This document shows positions 27,689 through 35,597 of a stretch of DNA of 64,000 bases, piece by piece. Each line of letters starts with the position of its first letter. Position 1 is the stretch's first letter. Under the pieces are notes generated by a model. It ran no database searches. It had not been told where the DNA came from and worked only from the letters and a program-made list of their open reading frames with translations. The translations under genes were made by a program, and so were the position numbers. The stretch comes from Zunongwangia mangrovi (GTDB lineage: Bacteria; Bacteroidota; Bacteroidia; Flavobacteriales; Flavobacteriaceae), in assembly GCF_900112105.1 (NCBI RefSeq), contig NZ_FOKV01000002.1, positions 248,001-312,000 on the forward strand, given 5' to 3'.

Positions 27689-27746
27689 AGTAAACTACCT
27701 CGAGGAGAGCCTCGTAGTATTATACCCATTGGCGGTGCCAATAAAA
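27689..27746 (+). repeat. Dispersed intergenic repeat, copy A (short form)
   Basis: It runs AGTAAACTACCTCGAGG, a short CGAGG/CCTCG stem, then GTATTATACCC and TTGGCGGTGCCAATAAAAA. It keeps both ends of the full-length copies but lacks the middle of about 40 bp. Its end merges with the terminator at 27743. Confidence 0.85.
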
Positions 27747-27776
27747 AAGGCGGGACATTTTTGTCCCACCTTTTTT
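27743..27776. terminator. Bidirectional intrinsic terminator
   Basis: AAAAAAGGCGGGAC pairs with GTCCCACCTTTTTT around ATTTTT. A- and T-tracts on both sides allow it to serve the gene ending at 27677 and the convergent M56-amidase gene ending at 27803. Confidence 0.9.
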
Positions 27777-27802
27777 GTTTCAGTTTAAAACCGAAGCTAA
27801 TT

Positions 27803-29233
27803 TTATCGATTTTCGGCAATTGTTTTTAAGCTTTTAAAAATTTTCTCTGCGATTTTCTGCTGCCCTACTTCACTATTGAAGTAATTTGAATTTTCGTTAC
27901 TCGCAAAATCTCCCACTTCTAACAATACCGAAGGTTTTTTACTTTGTAAGATTATAAACTTTCCTTCATTAATTTTTGAAGCCTTATCCTTAAAAACTGA
28001 AACCAAATCTTCAGCAATTTCTTTAGATGCAGCAGCACTGCTGCTCTCTGGATTATAAAATCCCTGAACTCCGTTTTTATTTCCGCCCCCCAAGTGTAAA
28101 CTTAGCAAAAGGTCTGCACTGCTAGTTTTTGCGATTTCCAAGCGGTGTTTCAAATCTATAAATTCATCTTCATCCCTAAGTAATCGAATTTCTACGTCAC
28201 GATCACTTAGTTTTTGTAAAGTTGAAGCTATTTTTAAATTGATATCTTTTTCTTGAATTCCGTGCTGAAGATTTCCTGGGTCTATTCCGCCATGCCCGGC
28301 GTCTAGAAGCACCACAAATTTAGGATCACTCCTTTCTGCGGCGAAAGAGCTAAAAACCAATACTGAAGCAAATAAGCTTAATGCTGAAAATAGATTTAAA
28401 AATAATTTCAGTTTTGATGGATGATGTTTGTAAATCATGGTAATTCGTTTTTTGGTATTGATAAAACTAAATGAACTCGCCAGGCTGGTTTGTTTTGCCC
28501 GGCAAAAATTAAATATTGTTGATGCGTAATCGTTTTTTCCAAAACCCTTTTTCAAAACTGCTTCATCTGCTAAAAACTCATGATTCTGAATAATTTCTTT
28601 CTTTAAAAGCCACAATGCAGGATTAAACCAGAAGAAACATAGCAAGACTTCAACAATTATAAGATCTACGGAATGAAGCTGATCTGCATGGGCTTTTTCG
28701 TGGGCTAGAATATATTCCAGAGTTGTCTTATTTCTTTCATCTTCAATAAAAATGTAATTGAAAAAACTAAAAGATTCCTCATTAGCCTTGGACATAAAAA
28801 CGCGGTATTTCCCTTGTTTTCCGAAATTTGAAATCTTTAATTTTTTATAGATAAGCAATAAATTCCTGGTAAAGCGTAAAATGAAAATGCTAGTAATTAG
28901 CCCGAAAATAATCGATAAGATGTTTAATGGATTCGGTTTCTTTTCTTCGAAAGGAATTAAAGTTTGTTCGCTACTTAAATCATTTGAAGCTTCAATTGTC
29001 AATTCTCTTGGATGTCCTGCGAAGATGTCTTCAGCATTAAAATCTAAATTTACAGTTGGTAGATTACTTTCAAATAAGTTTGAGATCGGCAACAAAGGAG
29101 CACTTAAGCCACCAACTAGAATAAGTAATAAAAAAAACCTGCTAAATTGATGATTTTTAGCTTTAACAAAAGCTAGATAAATGAAGTAACACAAGCTTAA
29201 ACTAAGAATACTTATTATTGAATATGCGATCAT
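27803..29233 (-). CDS. BlaR1-type M56 metallopeptidase fused to an N-acetylmuramoyl-L-alanine amidase domain
   Basis: 476 residues. Residues 1-300 form a multi-pass M56 (BlaR1/MecR1) membrane peptidase with the zinc motif HEKAH (His178, Glu179, His182). A membrane helix at about 277-300 ends in SFAA. Residues 307-476 are a complete amidase_3 domain: LDAGHGGIDPG (His314), GIQEKD (Glu328), SLHLGGG (His380) and LLEVGD (catalytic Glu439), so all expected metal and catalytic residues are present. In BlaR1 the extracellular part senses beta-lactams; here a peptidoglycan-cleaving domain replaces it, suggesting cell-wall sensing or a direct repair activity. It abuts the BlaI gene with no gap, the standard sensor-repressor pair. 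Confidence 0.9.
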   Translation of the reverse strand: MIAYSIISILSLSLCYFIYLAFVKAKNHQFSRFFLLLILVGGLSAPLLPISNLFESNLPTVNLDFNAEDIFAGHPRELTIEASNDLSSEQTLIPFEEKKPNPLNILSIIFGLITSIFILRFTRNLLLIYKKLKISNFGKQGKYRVFMSKANEESFSFFNYIFIEDERNKTTLEYILAHEKAHADQLHSVDLIIVEVLLCFFWFNPALWLLKKEIIQNHEFLADEAVLKKGFGKNDYASTIFNFCRAKQTSLASSFSFINTKKRITMIYKHHPSKLKLFLNLFSALSLFASVLVFSSFAAERSDPKFVVLLDAGHGGIDPGNLQHGIQEKDINLKIASTLQKLSDRDVEIRLLRDEDEFIDLKHRLEIAKTSSADLLLSLHLGGGNKNGVQGFYNPESSSAAASKEIAEDLVSVFKDKASKINEGKFIILQSKKPSVLLEVGDFASNENSNYFNSEVGQQKIAEKIFKSLKTIAENR

Positions 29234-29611
29234 TTACTGCTGCTTTTTATCTTTTATTTTTTCCTGAAGAATACTTTCTAACTCTTTGAGTTCTTCTAAA
29301 CTTAAATCTGAATTTTTTGTAAAAAACGAAGCGAATTGAGAACTCGAATTATCGAAAAATCCAGAAACGATCTCTTTAAAATGATTTTTAAAATATTCGG
29401 TTTTGGTGATTTTGGGATAATATTCTTTATCACGCCCATATTTTTCAAAACCTATGTATCCTTTCTTCACCATCCTAGAGATCAATGTTGAAATCGTAGT
29501 GTAAGCTGGTGCCGGATCTGGAAATTGATCTACAATATCTTTAAGAAACCCCTTTTCTATAGCCCAAAGGTATTTCATGATCTGTAATTCAGATTTAGAG
29601 AATTGTTTCAT
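29234..29611 (-). CDS. BlaI/MecI/CopY-family repressor
   Basis: 125 residues. It has a winged-helix N-terminal domain (FSKSELQIMKYLWAIEKGFL, then PAPAYTTISTLISRMVKKGY) and a helical dimerisation C-terminus (FTKNSDLSLEELKELESILQ). Family members bind TACA/TGTA dyads and are released when the M56 partner cleaves them after sensing a signal. The stop codon abuts the start codon of the M56-amidase gene. An exact BlaI-type dyad, TACTACA-AA-TGTAGTA, lies 21 bp before its start, so autorepression is likely. Confidence 0.94.
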   Translation of the reverse strand: MKQFSKSELQIMKYLWAIEKGFLKDIVDQFPDPAPAYTTISTLISRMVKKGYIGFEKYGRDKEYYPKITKTEYFKNHFKEIVSGFFDNSSSQFASFFTKNSDLSLEELKELESILQEKIKDKKQQ

Positions 29612-29613
29612 TG

Positions 29614-29647
29614 CTACATTAGTAGTTTACATACTACAAATGTAGTA
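29614..29647. promoter_or_regulatory. BlaI-type operator upstream of the blaI-M56 pair
   Basis: TACTACA (29632-29638), AA, TGTAGTA (29641-29647) is a perfect 7-bp inverted repeat of the BlaI/MecI class. A second, weaker dyad CTAC-ATTA-GTAG lies at 29614-29625, right at the start codon. Two adjacent sites are usual for this repressor family. Confidence 0.8.
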
Positions 29648-29887
29648 ATAAGTTTCTATATTAGGTTAGTTTTTAAAAATTTTCGTGGTTCAATTGACTT
29701 TCCCACTCAAATTGTAGGTTTAGACCAATATTTTACAAACCGGAACGTTATAGAAATTTATCCATCATCCTTTCTATGATTAATAAACCAAAGTATATAA
29801 AGCTTCTTAAGATTGATCGCTACAAAGATTTTGAATGTATCAAATCCAGATGTAGAAATTCCCAGAAAAAACTTTAAAAAGCTTAAA

Positions 29888-30622
29888 ATGAAAGATCTTT
29901 TTTGGTTATTGATATTCATCATTTGCAGCGCTACGGTAAATGCACAGAAAATAACCGGCTATGTTTACAATACCGAAGGAATAATTCCCAACTTTAAAGT
30001 TGAAAATATTTCTAAAGGATTTTATGTAGAAACCAATGCTGAGGGTAAATTTTTGATCTCTGCTAATTTAGGCGATACCATCAGTTTTAGATCGATTGCT
30101 TACAATTCCTATAAATTTATGGTCAAAAATTCTCATTTTGAAGAAGAAATAGTGGTCGAATTAACAACAAATAGTCTGGAAGAAGTAAAGCTATCTGGCG
30201 GTAAAAGTTTTAAAGTTCCGGTAGAGCAATTAGATGATCAATTGCTTAAAGGCATCAGAAGTGATATTGCTAAAAACCCACTGGCTTACAGACCTGGTTA
30301 CGGAAATTTACTGGAAGCTCCTTTATATCTTGCTAAACTTATTTTTCCGAAGAAAAAAAAGACCGAAATAGCTCATAAAGTTGAATATAATTTAAGATTT
30401 GAACATTTTAAAGCCTTTTTTAAAGAGGATGACCTTATAAATGAAGAATTCTTGATGAACGAACTTTTAATTCCGAAGAAATATCACGTCTTATTCTTCA
30501 ATTTTTTAGAAACGGAAAATTATACCTCAGCACTTCTCGGAAAAGATCTGAAATTAGAAATGATTAGCAGGTTGCAAGAATCAGCAAAAGAATATCGGCA
30601 AGAAGTTCTTTCTAAGCAATAA
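29888..30622 (+). CDS. Exported protein with carboxypeptidase-like regulatory domain
   Basis: 244 residues from the ATG at 29888, which begins a signal peptide (MKDLFWLLIF...VNAQ); a TTG-started extension from 29813 would put 25 charged residues ahead of it and is rejected. After cleavage an immunoglobulin-like CarboxypepD_reg fold appears (KITGYVYNTEGIIPNFKVEN, then FRSIAYNSYKFMV, about 20-100). The rest is helical and basic. Similar small exported proteins occur near M56 peptidases and TonB systems in Bacteroidota. Its substrate is unknown. It diverges from the blaI pair and ends at a strong terminator. Confidence 0.8.
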   Translation: MKDLFWLLIFIICSATVNAQKITGYVYNTEGIIPNFKVENISKGFYVETNAEGKFLISANLGDTISFRSIAYNSYKFMVKNSHFEEEIVVELTTNSLEEVKLSGGKSFKVPVEQLDDQLLKGIRSDIAKNPLAYRPGYGNLLEAPLYLAKLIFPKKKKTEIAHKVEYNLRFEHFKAFFKEDDLINEEFLMNELLIPKKYHVLFFNFLETENYTSALLGKDLKLEMISRLQESAKEYRQEVLSKQ

Positions 30623-30655
30623 AATAACGCCTAAAAAACTCGAATATCAAAAACC

Positions 30656-30684
30656 AAAAACCCCTCAAAAATCGAGGGGTTTTT
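30656..30684. terminator. Bidirectional intrinsic terminator
   Basis: AAAAACCCCTC pairs exactly with GAGGGGTTTTT around seven bases, between convergent genes ending at 30622 and 30707. Confidence 0.9.
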
Positions 30685-30706
30685 ATTGATTTTTATGTAA
30701 AGCTGA

Positions 30707-32242
30707 CTAAAATTCTTTATTTATAGCCATTCTTAATTTTCTGGAATAATCTTCTTCTAACCAATCGCGATAGTTCTTGGTACTTTTAGAAATACAATAA
30801 GAGTATTGTTTAATTCTAGAAGAAATATCGTCTTTCAACTCTTTCGCCAAAATACGTGCATCAAATACATCTTCGCTATTTTCTACACACATTTTTACGT
30901 GCTGCTCCATCGACCATTCCAGCACTGCTTTCGATTTAAGTCCGCGTTTAATCACATCGTCATAAGCCGCCTCAACATCGAAGTCTACATTATCTGAATT
31001 GGAGAATTGCTCACGTAATTCTGGAGGCATTTCATATTTAAACTCACGCTCAATTTCCTCATCGCTTAATAGATTTTCAAAATAGAAATCTGGCGAACGG
31101 AAAATTTGTTTCCAATCTACAGGAGCGCTCCAATGCCCAAATCGAGCCATATTATTACCAAGATCGATTACATTAAACTCCTTTTTACCCGGTAACACAC
31201 GAGAACCACGACCAATCATCTGGAAATATAAAGTCAGTGATTTTGTCGCACGATTAAGAATAATGGTATCTACCGTTGGCTCATCGAAACCTGTAGTTAG
31301 AATACTTACCGATGTCACAATAGCATCTGGCGTATGTTTAAACCATTTTAAAATTTCCTTACGATCCTGTTTGCTCGTCGTATTATCCAGGTGACGAATG
31401 TTATAACCGGCCTGTTTAAAAGTGTAGTAAACTTCGATCGAAGTATTAATACCATTATTAAATATTAAGGTCTTTTTCCCTTTAGAGCGTTCTAAATAAG
31501 CGTTTAATAGCTTTTCCTGCATCGACATATTCGTATACAGTTCTTCGGAAGATTTTACGGTGTAATCACCGTTCATTCCTACTTTTAATGCTGATAGACC
31601 TACGTTATAGCTATAAATATTTGCTCGTGCTAAAAAGCCTTTTTCTATTAATGAAGAAATAGAATCACCCACGATCAATTCGCGGTAATTATCCTTCATT
31701 GGTAATTTAATGTTAGAACTAAGCGGAGTTGCAGTTACTCCAAGGATAAAGCATTTTTCAAAAAACTTGAATAGCTTTCTAAAACTATTGTAATGCGCCT
31801 CATCGATAATCACCATCCCGATATCCTCAAGATCTAATTTATCATCGTGAAGACGGTTATTTAAAGTCTCTACCATGGCAACAAAACACATATAGTCATG
31901 TTGATCTGGTAATTCTTTCACTTTACTATTTATGATCTTATTCTTAACACCAAAATCGGTAAGCATTTTGTTGGTTTGCTTACAAAGTTCGATACGGTGC
32001 GTTAGAATAAGTACTTTCTTTTCTGTACGCTGAATATACTCTCTAACAATTTCAGAAAAAATTACCGTTTTTCCTCCACCAGTAGGTAATTGATATAAGA
32101 GATTATAATGTTCTGGATGTTCATCTATAACACTAAAAATCTTATCAATATCATTCTGCTGATATCCATAAAGTTGCTTATCTACCTTCTTCTCGCTAAT
32201 TCCTAAATCTGAAACTTCCATATACCCTGTTTTAATCTGCAA
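30707..32242 (-). CDS. DEAD/DEAH-box superfamily 2 helicase
   Basis: 511 residues. Helicase motifs appear in order: Q-like segment, Walker A QLPTGGGKT (Lys58), VLILTHRIELCKQ, DEAH box (VIIDEAHYNS), motif III VTATPLS, then in the second RecA-like domain SVSILTTGFDEPTVD and QMIGRGSRVLPG. A C-terminal helical region (about 400-511) is specific to this subgroup. It is related to the type III restriction/UvrB-like ResIII helicases, but no methyltransferase or nuclease lies nearby, so it is probably a chromosomal nucleic-acid helicase. A start at residue 8 (MEVSDLG) is also possible. Confidence 0.92.
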   Translation of the reverse strand: MQIKTGYMEVSDLGISEKKVDKQLYGYQQNDIDKIFSVIDEHPEHYNLLYQLPTGGGKTVIFSEIVREYIQRTEKKVLILTHRIELCKQTNKMLTDFGVKNKIINSKVKELPDQHDYMCFVAMVETLNNRLHDDKLDLEDIGMVIIDEAHYNSFRKLFKFFEKCFILGVTATPLSSNIKLPMKDNYRELIVGDSISSLIEKGFLARANIYSYNVGLSALKVGMNGDYTVKSSEELYTNMSMQEKLLNAYLERSKGKKTLIFNNGINTSIEVYYTFKQAGYNIRHLDNTTSKQDRKEILKWFKHTPDAIVTSVSILTTGFDEPTVDTIILNRATKSLTLYFQMIGRGSRVLPGKKEFNVIDLGNNMARFGHWSAPVDWKQIFRSPDFYFENLLSDEEIEREFKYEMPPELREQFSNSDNVDFDVEAAYDDVIKRGLKSKAVLEWSMEQHVKMCVENSEDVFDARILAKELKDDISSRIKQYSYCISKSTKNYRDWLEEDYSRKLRMAINKEF

Positions 32243-32316
32243 TTTTGCAAAAATAGCGCATTTTTCAGGTTTATAGAAATTATCTGCGTAGAAATCGAGA
32301 TTTACGCCATAATTTG

Positions 32317-33204
32317 TTAATCCTCAAACAAATCTGAAGACAAATAACGGTCGCCACGGTCGCAAACAATGCTTACCACCACACCTTCTTCTAAAGAATC
32401 ACAAAGTTTTAAAGCCGCAGCGGTAGCTCCTCCACTACTCATCCCCGCAAAAATTCCTTCTTCTTTTGCGAGTCGCTTGGTCATTTCTCTGGCTTCATCT
32501 TCGCTTACTTCGATCACCTGGTCTACTTTCCTTTCATCAAATATCTTCGGAAGATAAGCCTTGGGCCATTTTCTAATCCCGGGAATACTAGAATCATCTG
32601 TAGGCTGTACCCCAACGATCTGAATATTTTTATTTTGTTCCTTCAAATAGGTTGAAGTTCCCATAATGGTCCCGGTGGTTCCCATGCTCGAAACAAAATG
32701 TGTCACTTTATGATCGGTATCTTTCCAAATCTCTGGACCTGTAGTTTTGTAATGCGCTTTCCAGTTATCTTCATTGCTAAACTGGTTGAACATAAAATAG
32801 CCCTCGTTTTCAACTTTAGCTTCAGCATAATCCCTACTTCCTTCTATACCTTCTTCAGCACTAGTTAAGGTCACTTTGGCTCCATAAGCACGCATGGTTT
32901 GTACACGTTCTTTGGTAGCATTTTCAGGCATTACCAATTCTATGTCCAACTTAAACATAGAGGCGATCATCGCTAACGCAATGCCCGTATTTCCGCTGGT
33001 GGCTTCGATTAGTTTGGTTTCTTCATTAATTTCTCCTCGATCCAAAGCACTTTTAATCATATTATAAGCAGCGCGATCTTTTACACTACCACCGGGATTT
33101 TGCCCTTCAAGCTTAAAATAAAGCTTAACCTTTGGATTGCTGACTAATGTTCTGGCTTCGACTAAAGGTGTGTTTCCTATTAATCTGAATATCGATTTAC
33201 TCAT
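32317..33204 (-). CDS. cysM: Cysteine synthase B (O-acetylserine sulfhydrylase)
   Basis: 295 residues. PLP-dependent fold type [17 protein letters not shown], the Schiff-base lysine in [12 protein letters not shown] (Lys42), the substrate loop [16 protein letters not shown] and the phosphate-binding [11 protein letters not shown]. The segment [16 protein letters not shown] is typical of CysM rather than CysK. It joins O-acetylserine with sulfide (or thiosulfate in some CysM) to make cysteine. It overlaps the serine acetyltransferase gene upstream by 8 bp, so both steps are co-expressed. Confidence 0.95.
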   Translation of the reverse strand: MSKSIFRLIGNTPLVEARTLVSNPKVKLYFKLEGQNPGGSVKDRAAYNMIKSALDRGEINEETKLIEATSGNTGIALAMIASMFKLDIELVMPENATKERVQTMRAYGAKVTLTSAEEGIEGSRDYAEAKVENEGYFMFNQFSNEDNWKAHYKTTGPEIWKDTDHKVTHFVSSMGTTGTIMGTSTYLKEQNKNIQIVGVQPTDDSSIPGIRKWPKAYLPKIFDERKVDQVIEVSEDEAREMTKRLAKEEGIFAGMSSGGATAAALKLCDSLEEGVVVSIVCDRGDRYLSSDLFED

Positions 33205-33991
33205 TTTGAGCTGTATTTTTAATATTAATTTGTGGAGTGTGGGAAACCATAGAATTTGCAGGTACAGATTTGGTTAACCAAACATTCCCTCCTATCACGC
33301 TATTGGCACCAATTACCGTTTCGCCACCAAGGATCGTTGCATTGGCATAAATGGTTACATTTTCTTCGATTGTTGGATGGCGTTTTACTTTACGCAAATT
33401 GCGATCTACATACAAGGCGCCTAATGTGACTCCCTGATACACTTTTACATTATCCTTTATCACCGCCGTTTCTCCTATAACCACACCGGTAGCATGATCT
33501 ATAAAAAACGGAACTCCAATCTTAGCACCAGGATTTATATCTGTTCCGGTAAGATTGTGAGCACACTCAGTCATTAACCTTGGCACTAATGGTAAACCAA
33601 ACTGGTAAAATTCATGACTTAATCTATAAATTGCGATGGCAAAAAAACCAGGATAAGAAAGACAAACTTCTTCAACCGAATTTGCCGCGGGATCATTAGT
33701 CGCTATCGCTAGTGCATCTGAATTCAATTTTTGAAGAATCTCTGGTAGTTTTTCAAGATACTCTTCCCAAATATTTCTACATGGTGTATTAGGTTTCCAG
33801 CAAACAAGATCGGCCAGTGTTTCAAATTCCTTCCCTAATTTCTTAAGGTTTTCTTCAACTTCAGTATCTTCATCAAACAAAGTATAGAACAAATGTTTGG
33901 TAAAAGCTTCTGTTCTTTCTTTAATTTCAAACTTAAGATTCGGTAATTTTTTATGGCTTTTTATTTCTTTGATTACTGCGTCCAAATTCAT
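33197..33991 (-). CDS. cysE: Serine O-acetyltransferase
   Basis: 264 residues. An N-terminal helical domain (about 1-120) precedes a left-handed beta-helix hexapeptide transferase (about 140-250): [60 protein letters not shown]. The DH dyad and the histidine of RHPTIE are the catalytic residues. It acetylates serine with acetyl-CoA, the first step of cysteine synthesis. It is the first gene of a two-gene operon with cysM, overlapping by 8 bp. Confidence 0.94.
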   Translation of the reverse strand: MNLDAVIKEIKSHKKLPNLKFEIKERTEAFTKHLFYTLFDEDTEVEENLKKLGKEFETLADLVCWKPNTPCRNIWEEYLEKLPEILQKLNSDALAIATNDPAANSVEEVCLSYPGFFAIAIYRLSHEFYQFGLPLVPRLMTECAHNLTGTDINPGAKIGVPFFIDHATGVVIGETAVIKDNVKVYQGVTLGALYVDRNLRKVKRHPTIEENVTIYANATILGGETVIGANSVIGGNVWLTKSVPANSMVSHTPQINIKNTAQNE

Positions 33992-34107
33992 TTGCTTCTC
34001 ACAATTTTATTCCAAAAATAAGGATTAAGATTTCAATAGTCGACTGAATACTGTAAAGCTTTCAGTATAACCTATCGGAATTGTTGGTTTACGACCCAAA
34101 TTAATTA

Positions 34108-35376
34108 ATGCTGAAAGAAATACAAGTCTATTTTAGCCTCGAATTTCTAAATTCTATATTTGTAAAAACTTGTAATTTGAAGGATTTTTACCGCTTTATC
34201 ATTGCTAATTTCAAAAAGCTAAGTTTTGGATGGGTTTTAACATTTCTCTCCAGCTTTGGGCAAACCTTTCTAATCTCTCTCTACGTCCCAGAAATCATAA
34301 AATCTTTTTCAATTTCTGAAGGAACTTTTGGTGCTATCTATGCCGGCTGCACAGTTACGGCTTCTGTCATCATGCTTAGTCTTGGACATAACGTAGATCA
34401 TAAACCCGCAAAAACCGTTACTGCTTTTAGTATTACCGGTCTTGCCATTGCAAGTATTTTATTGGGATTCAGTTATCATTTTGCTGTTTTAATATTGGCC
34501 ATCATTATGTTGCGGCTATTTGGGCAGGGCTTACTTACGCATATTAGTATGACTCTAATTTCTAAGATCTTTGACAAAAATCGCGGAAAAGCACTGAGTT
34601 TTTCTTCTTTAGGTTTTTCTATCGGCGAAGCGATTTTACCGATTTTGATCACCACGATCATTAGTTTTTATAATTGGCGAATCGCTGCAATTTGTAGCGG
34701 AGTCTTACTGCTTTTTTATCTAATCAAGTTAAAGTTCACTAATCTTGATCATTTTGATGAACAATTAATCTCTATCAAAGGAAATTCTACAAAGAAGATG
34801 GTTCGCAATTATAAAGAGATTATTTTTAATCGAAAATTCGGAATCATAATGCCCGCTGTTTTCGCAGTAAGTTTCATAAATACGGCTGTATTTTTCTATC
34901 AGTATATTTTTGTAGAAGAAAAACAATGGTCGGTAACCTTATATGCTTCATTTTTTACCGCTTATGCGATCACCAGGCTTGTATTTTCGTTGTTCGGTGG
35001 CGTTTGGGTAGACAAATACACCGCTAAAAAATTATTCAGATTTTATCTAATTCCGCTTAATATTGGTCTTTTACCTTTTGCGTTTATGGATAGTATCTTA
35101 GGTGCCTTGGCTTTTCTAATTTTAGCCGGAATAACCACCGGAATTTCAGGAACAGTAAAAACTGCTATCATTGCTGAAATCTATGGCACAAAGAATCTGG
35201 GAGCAATTAGAAGTATATTTACCATGTTTATGGTTATAAGTACTGCTTTAGGACCTTTATTGGTAGGATTACTTATCGATAATAATTTTAGTGTTTCGAC
35301 AATACTTTTATGTTTAAGCATTTTACTAATTCTGGTCGTTTTTAATTCACAACGCATTGGTAAAATAGAGAAATAA
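34108..35376 (+). CDS. Major facilitator superfamily transporter
   Basis: 422 residues from the ATG at 34108, about 12 membrane helices. The first half begins FGWVLTFLSSFGQTFLISLY and contains an MFS-like loop (GHNVDHKPAKTVTA); the second half contains GGVWVDKYTAKKLFRFY, the equivalent of the conserved loop motif. The start is uncertain: a TAnnTTTG promoter-like TATATTTG lies at 34155-34162, inside the annotated N-terminus, and a TTG at 34177 would start at the conserved part. The substrate cannot be told. It diverges from cysE. Confidence 0.85.
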   Translation: MLKEIQVYFSLEFLNSIFVKTCNLKDFYRFIIANFKKLSFGWVLTFLSSFGQTFLISLYVPEIIKSFSISEGTFGAIYAGCTVTASVIMLSLGHNVDHKPAKTVTAFSITGLAIASILLGFSYHFAVLILAIIMLRLFGQGLLTHISMTLISKIFDKNRGKALSFSSLGFSIGEAILPILITTIISFYNWRIAAICSGVLLLFYLIKLKFTNLDHFDEQLISIKGNSTKKMVRNYKEIIFNRKFGIIMPAVFAVSFINTAVFFYQYIFVEEKQWSVTLYASFFTAYAITRLVFSLFGGVWVDKYTAKKLFRFYLIPLNIGLLPFAFMDSILGALAFLILAGITTGISGTVKTAIIAEIYGTKNLGAIRSIFTMFMVISTALGPLLVGLLIDNNFSVSTILLCLSILLILVVFNSQRIGKIEK

Positions 35377-35455
35377 AGTCCTAATAATTACAGCGTTTTA
35401 TCTTTTCTGAAGACATCTAGAGAAGCATTAAATCCGAAATGTTTATATTTAGCCA

Positions 35456-35556
35456 AGTAAACTACCTCAGGGCAAACCCTCGAGGCATTCGTTGGAAACA
35501 AATTTTTAATTTCGAGGCAAGACTCTGGGTATTATACCCTTTGGCGGTACCAATCA
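35456..35556 (+). repeat. Dispersed intergenic repeat, copy B (full length)
   Basis: It runs AGTAAACTACCTCAGGG, a middle with CGAGGCATTC and TTTTTAATTTCGAGGCAAG, then GGGTATTATACCC and TTGGCGGTACCAATCAAA. It contains the 13-base palindrome GGGTATTATACCC and the hairpin TTGG-CGGTA-CCAA. It lies in the leader region upstream of the X-Pro peptidase and creates a false N-terminal extension of that gene. Confidence 0.85.
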
Positions 35557-35597
35557 AATTTTATTCATTATTAACCTCACTTAATTACCTCACTAAA

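Noticed and set aside
30707-32242. The helicase as part of a restriction or anti-phage system
   Set aside because: No methyltransferase, nuclease or other defence gene lies on either side; the neighbours are cysM and an exported protein.
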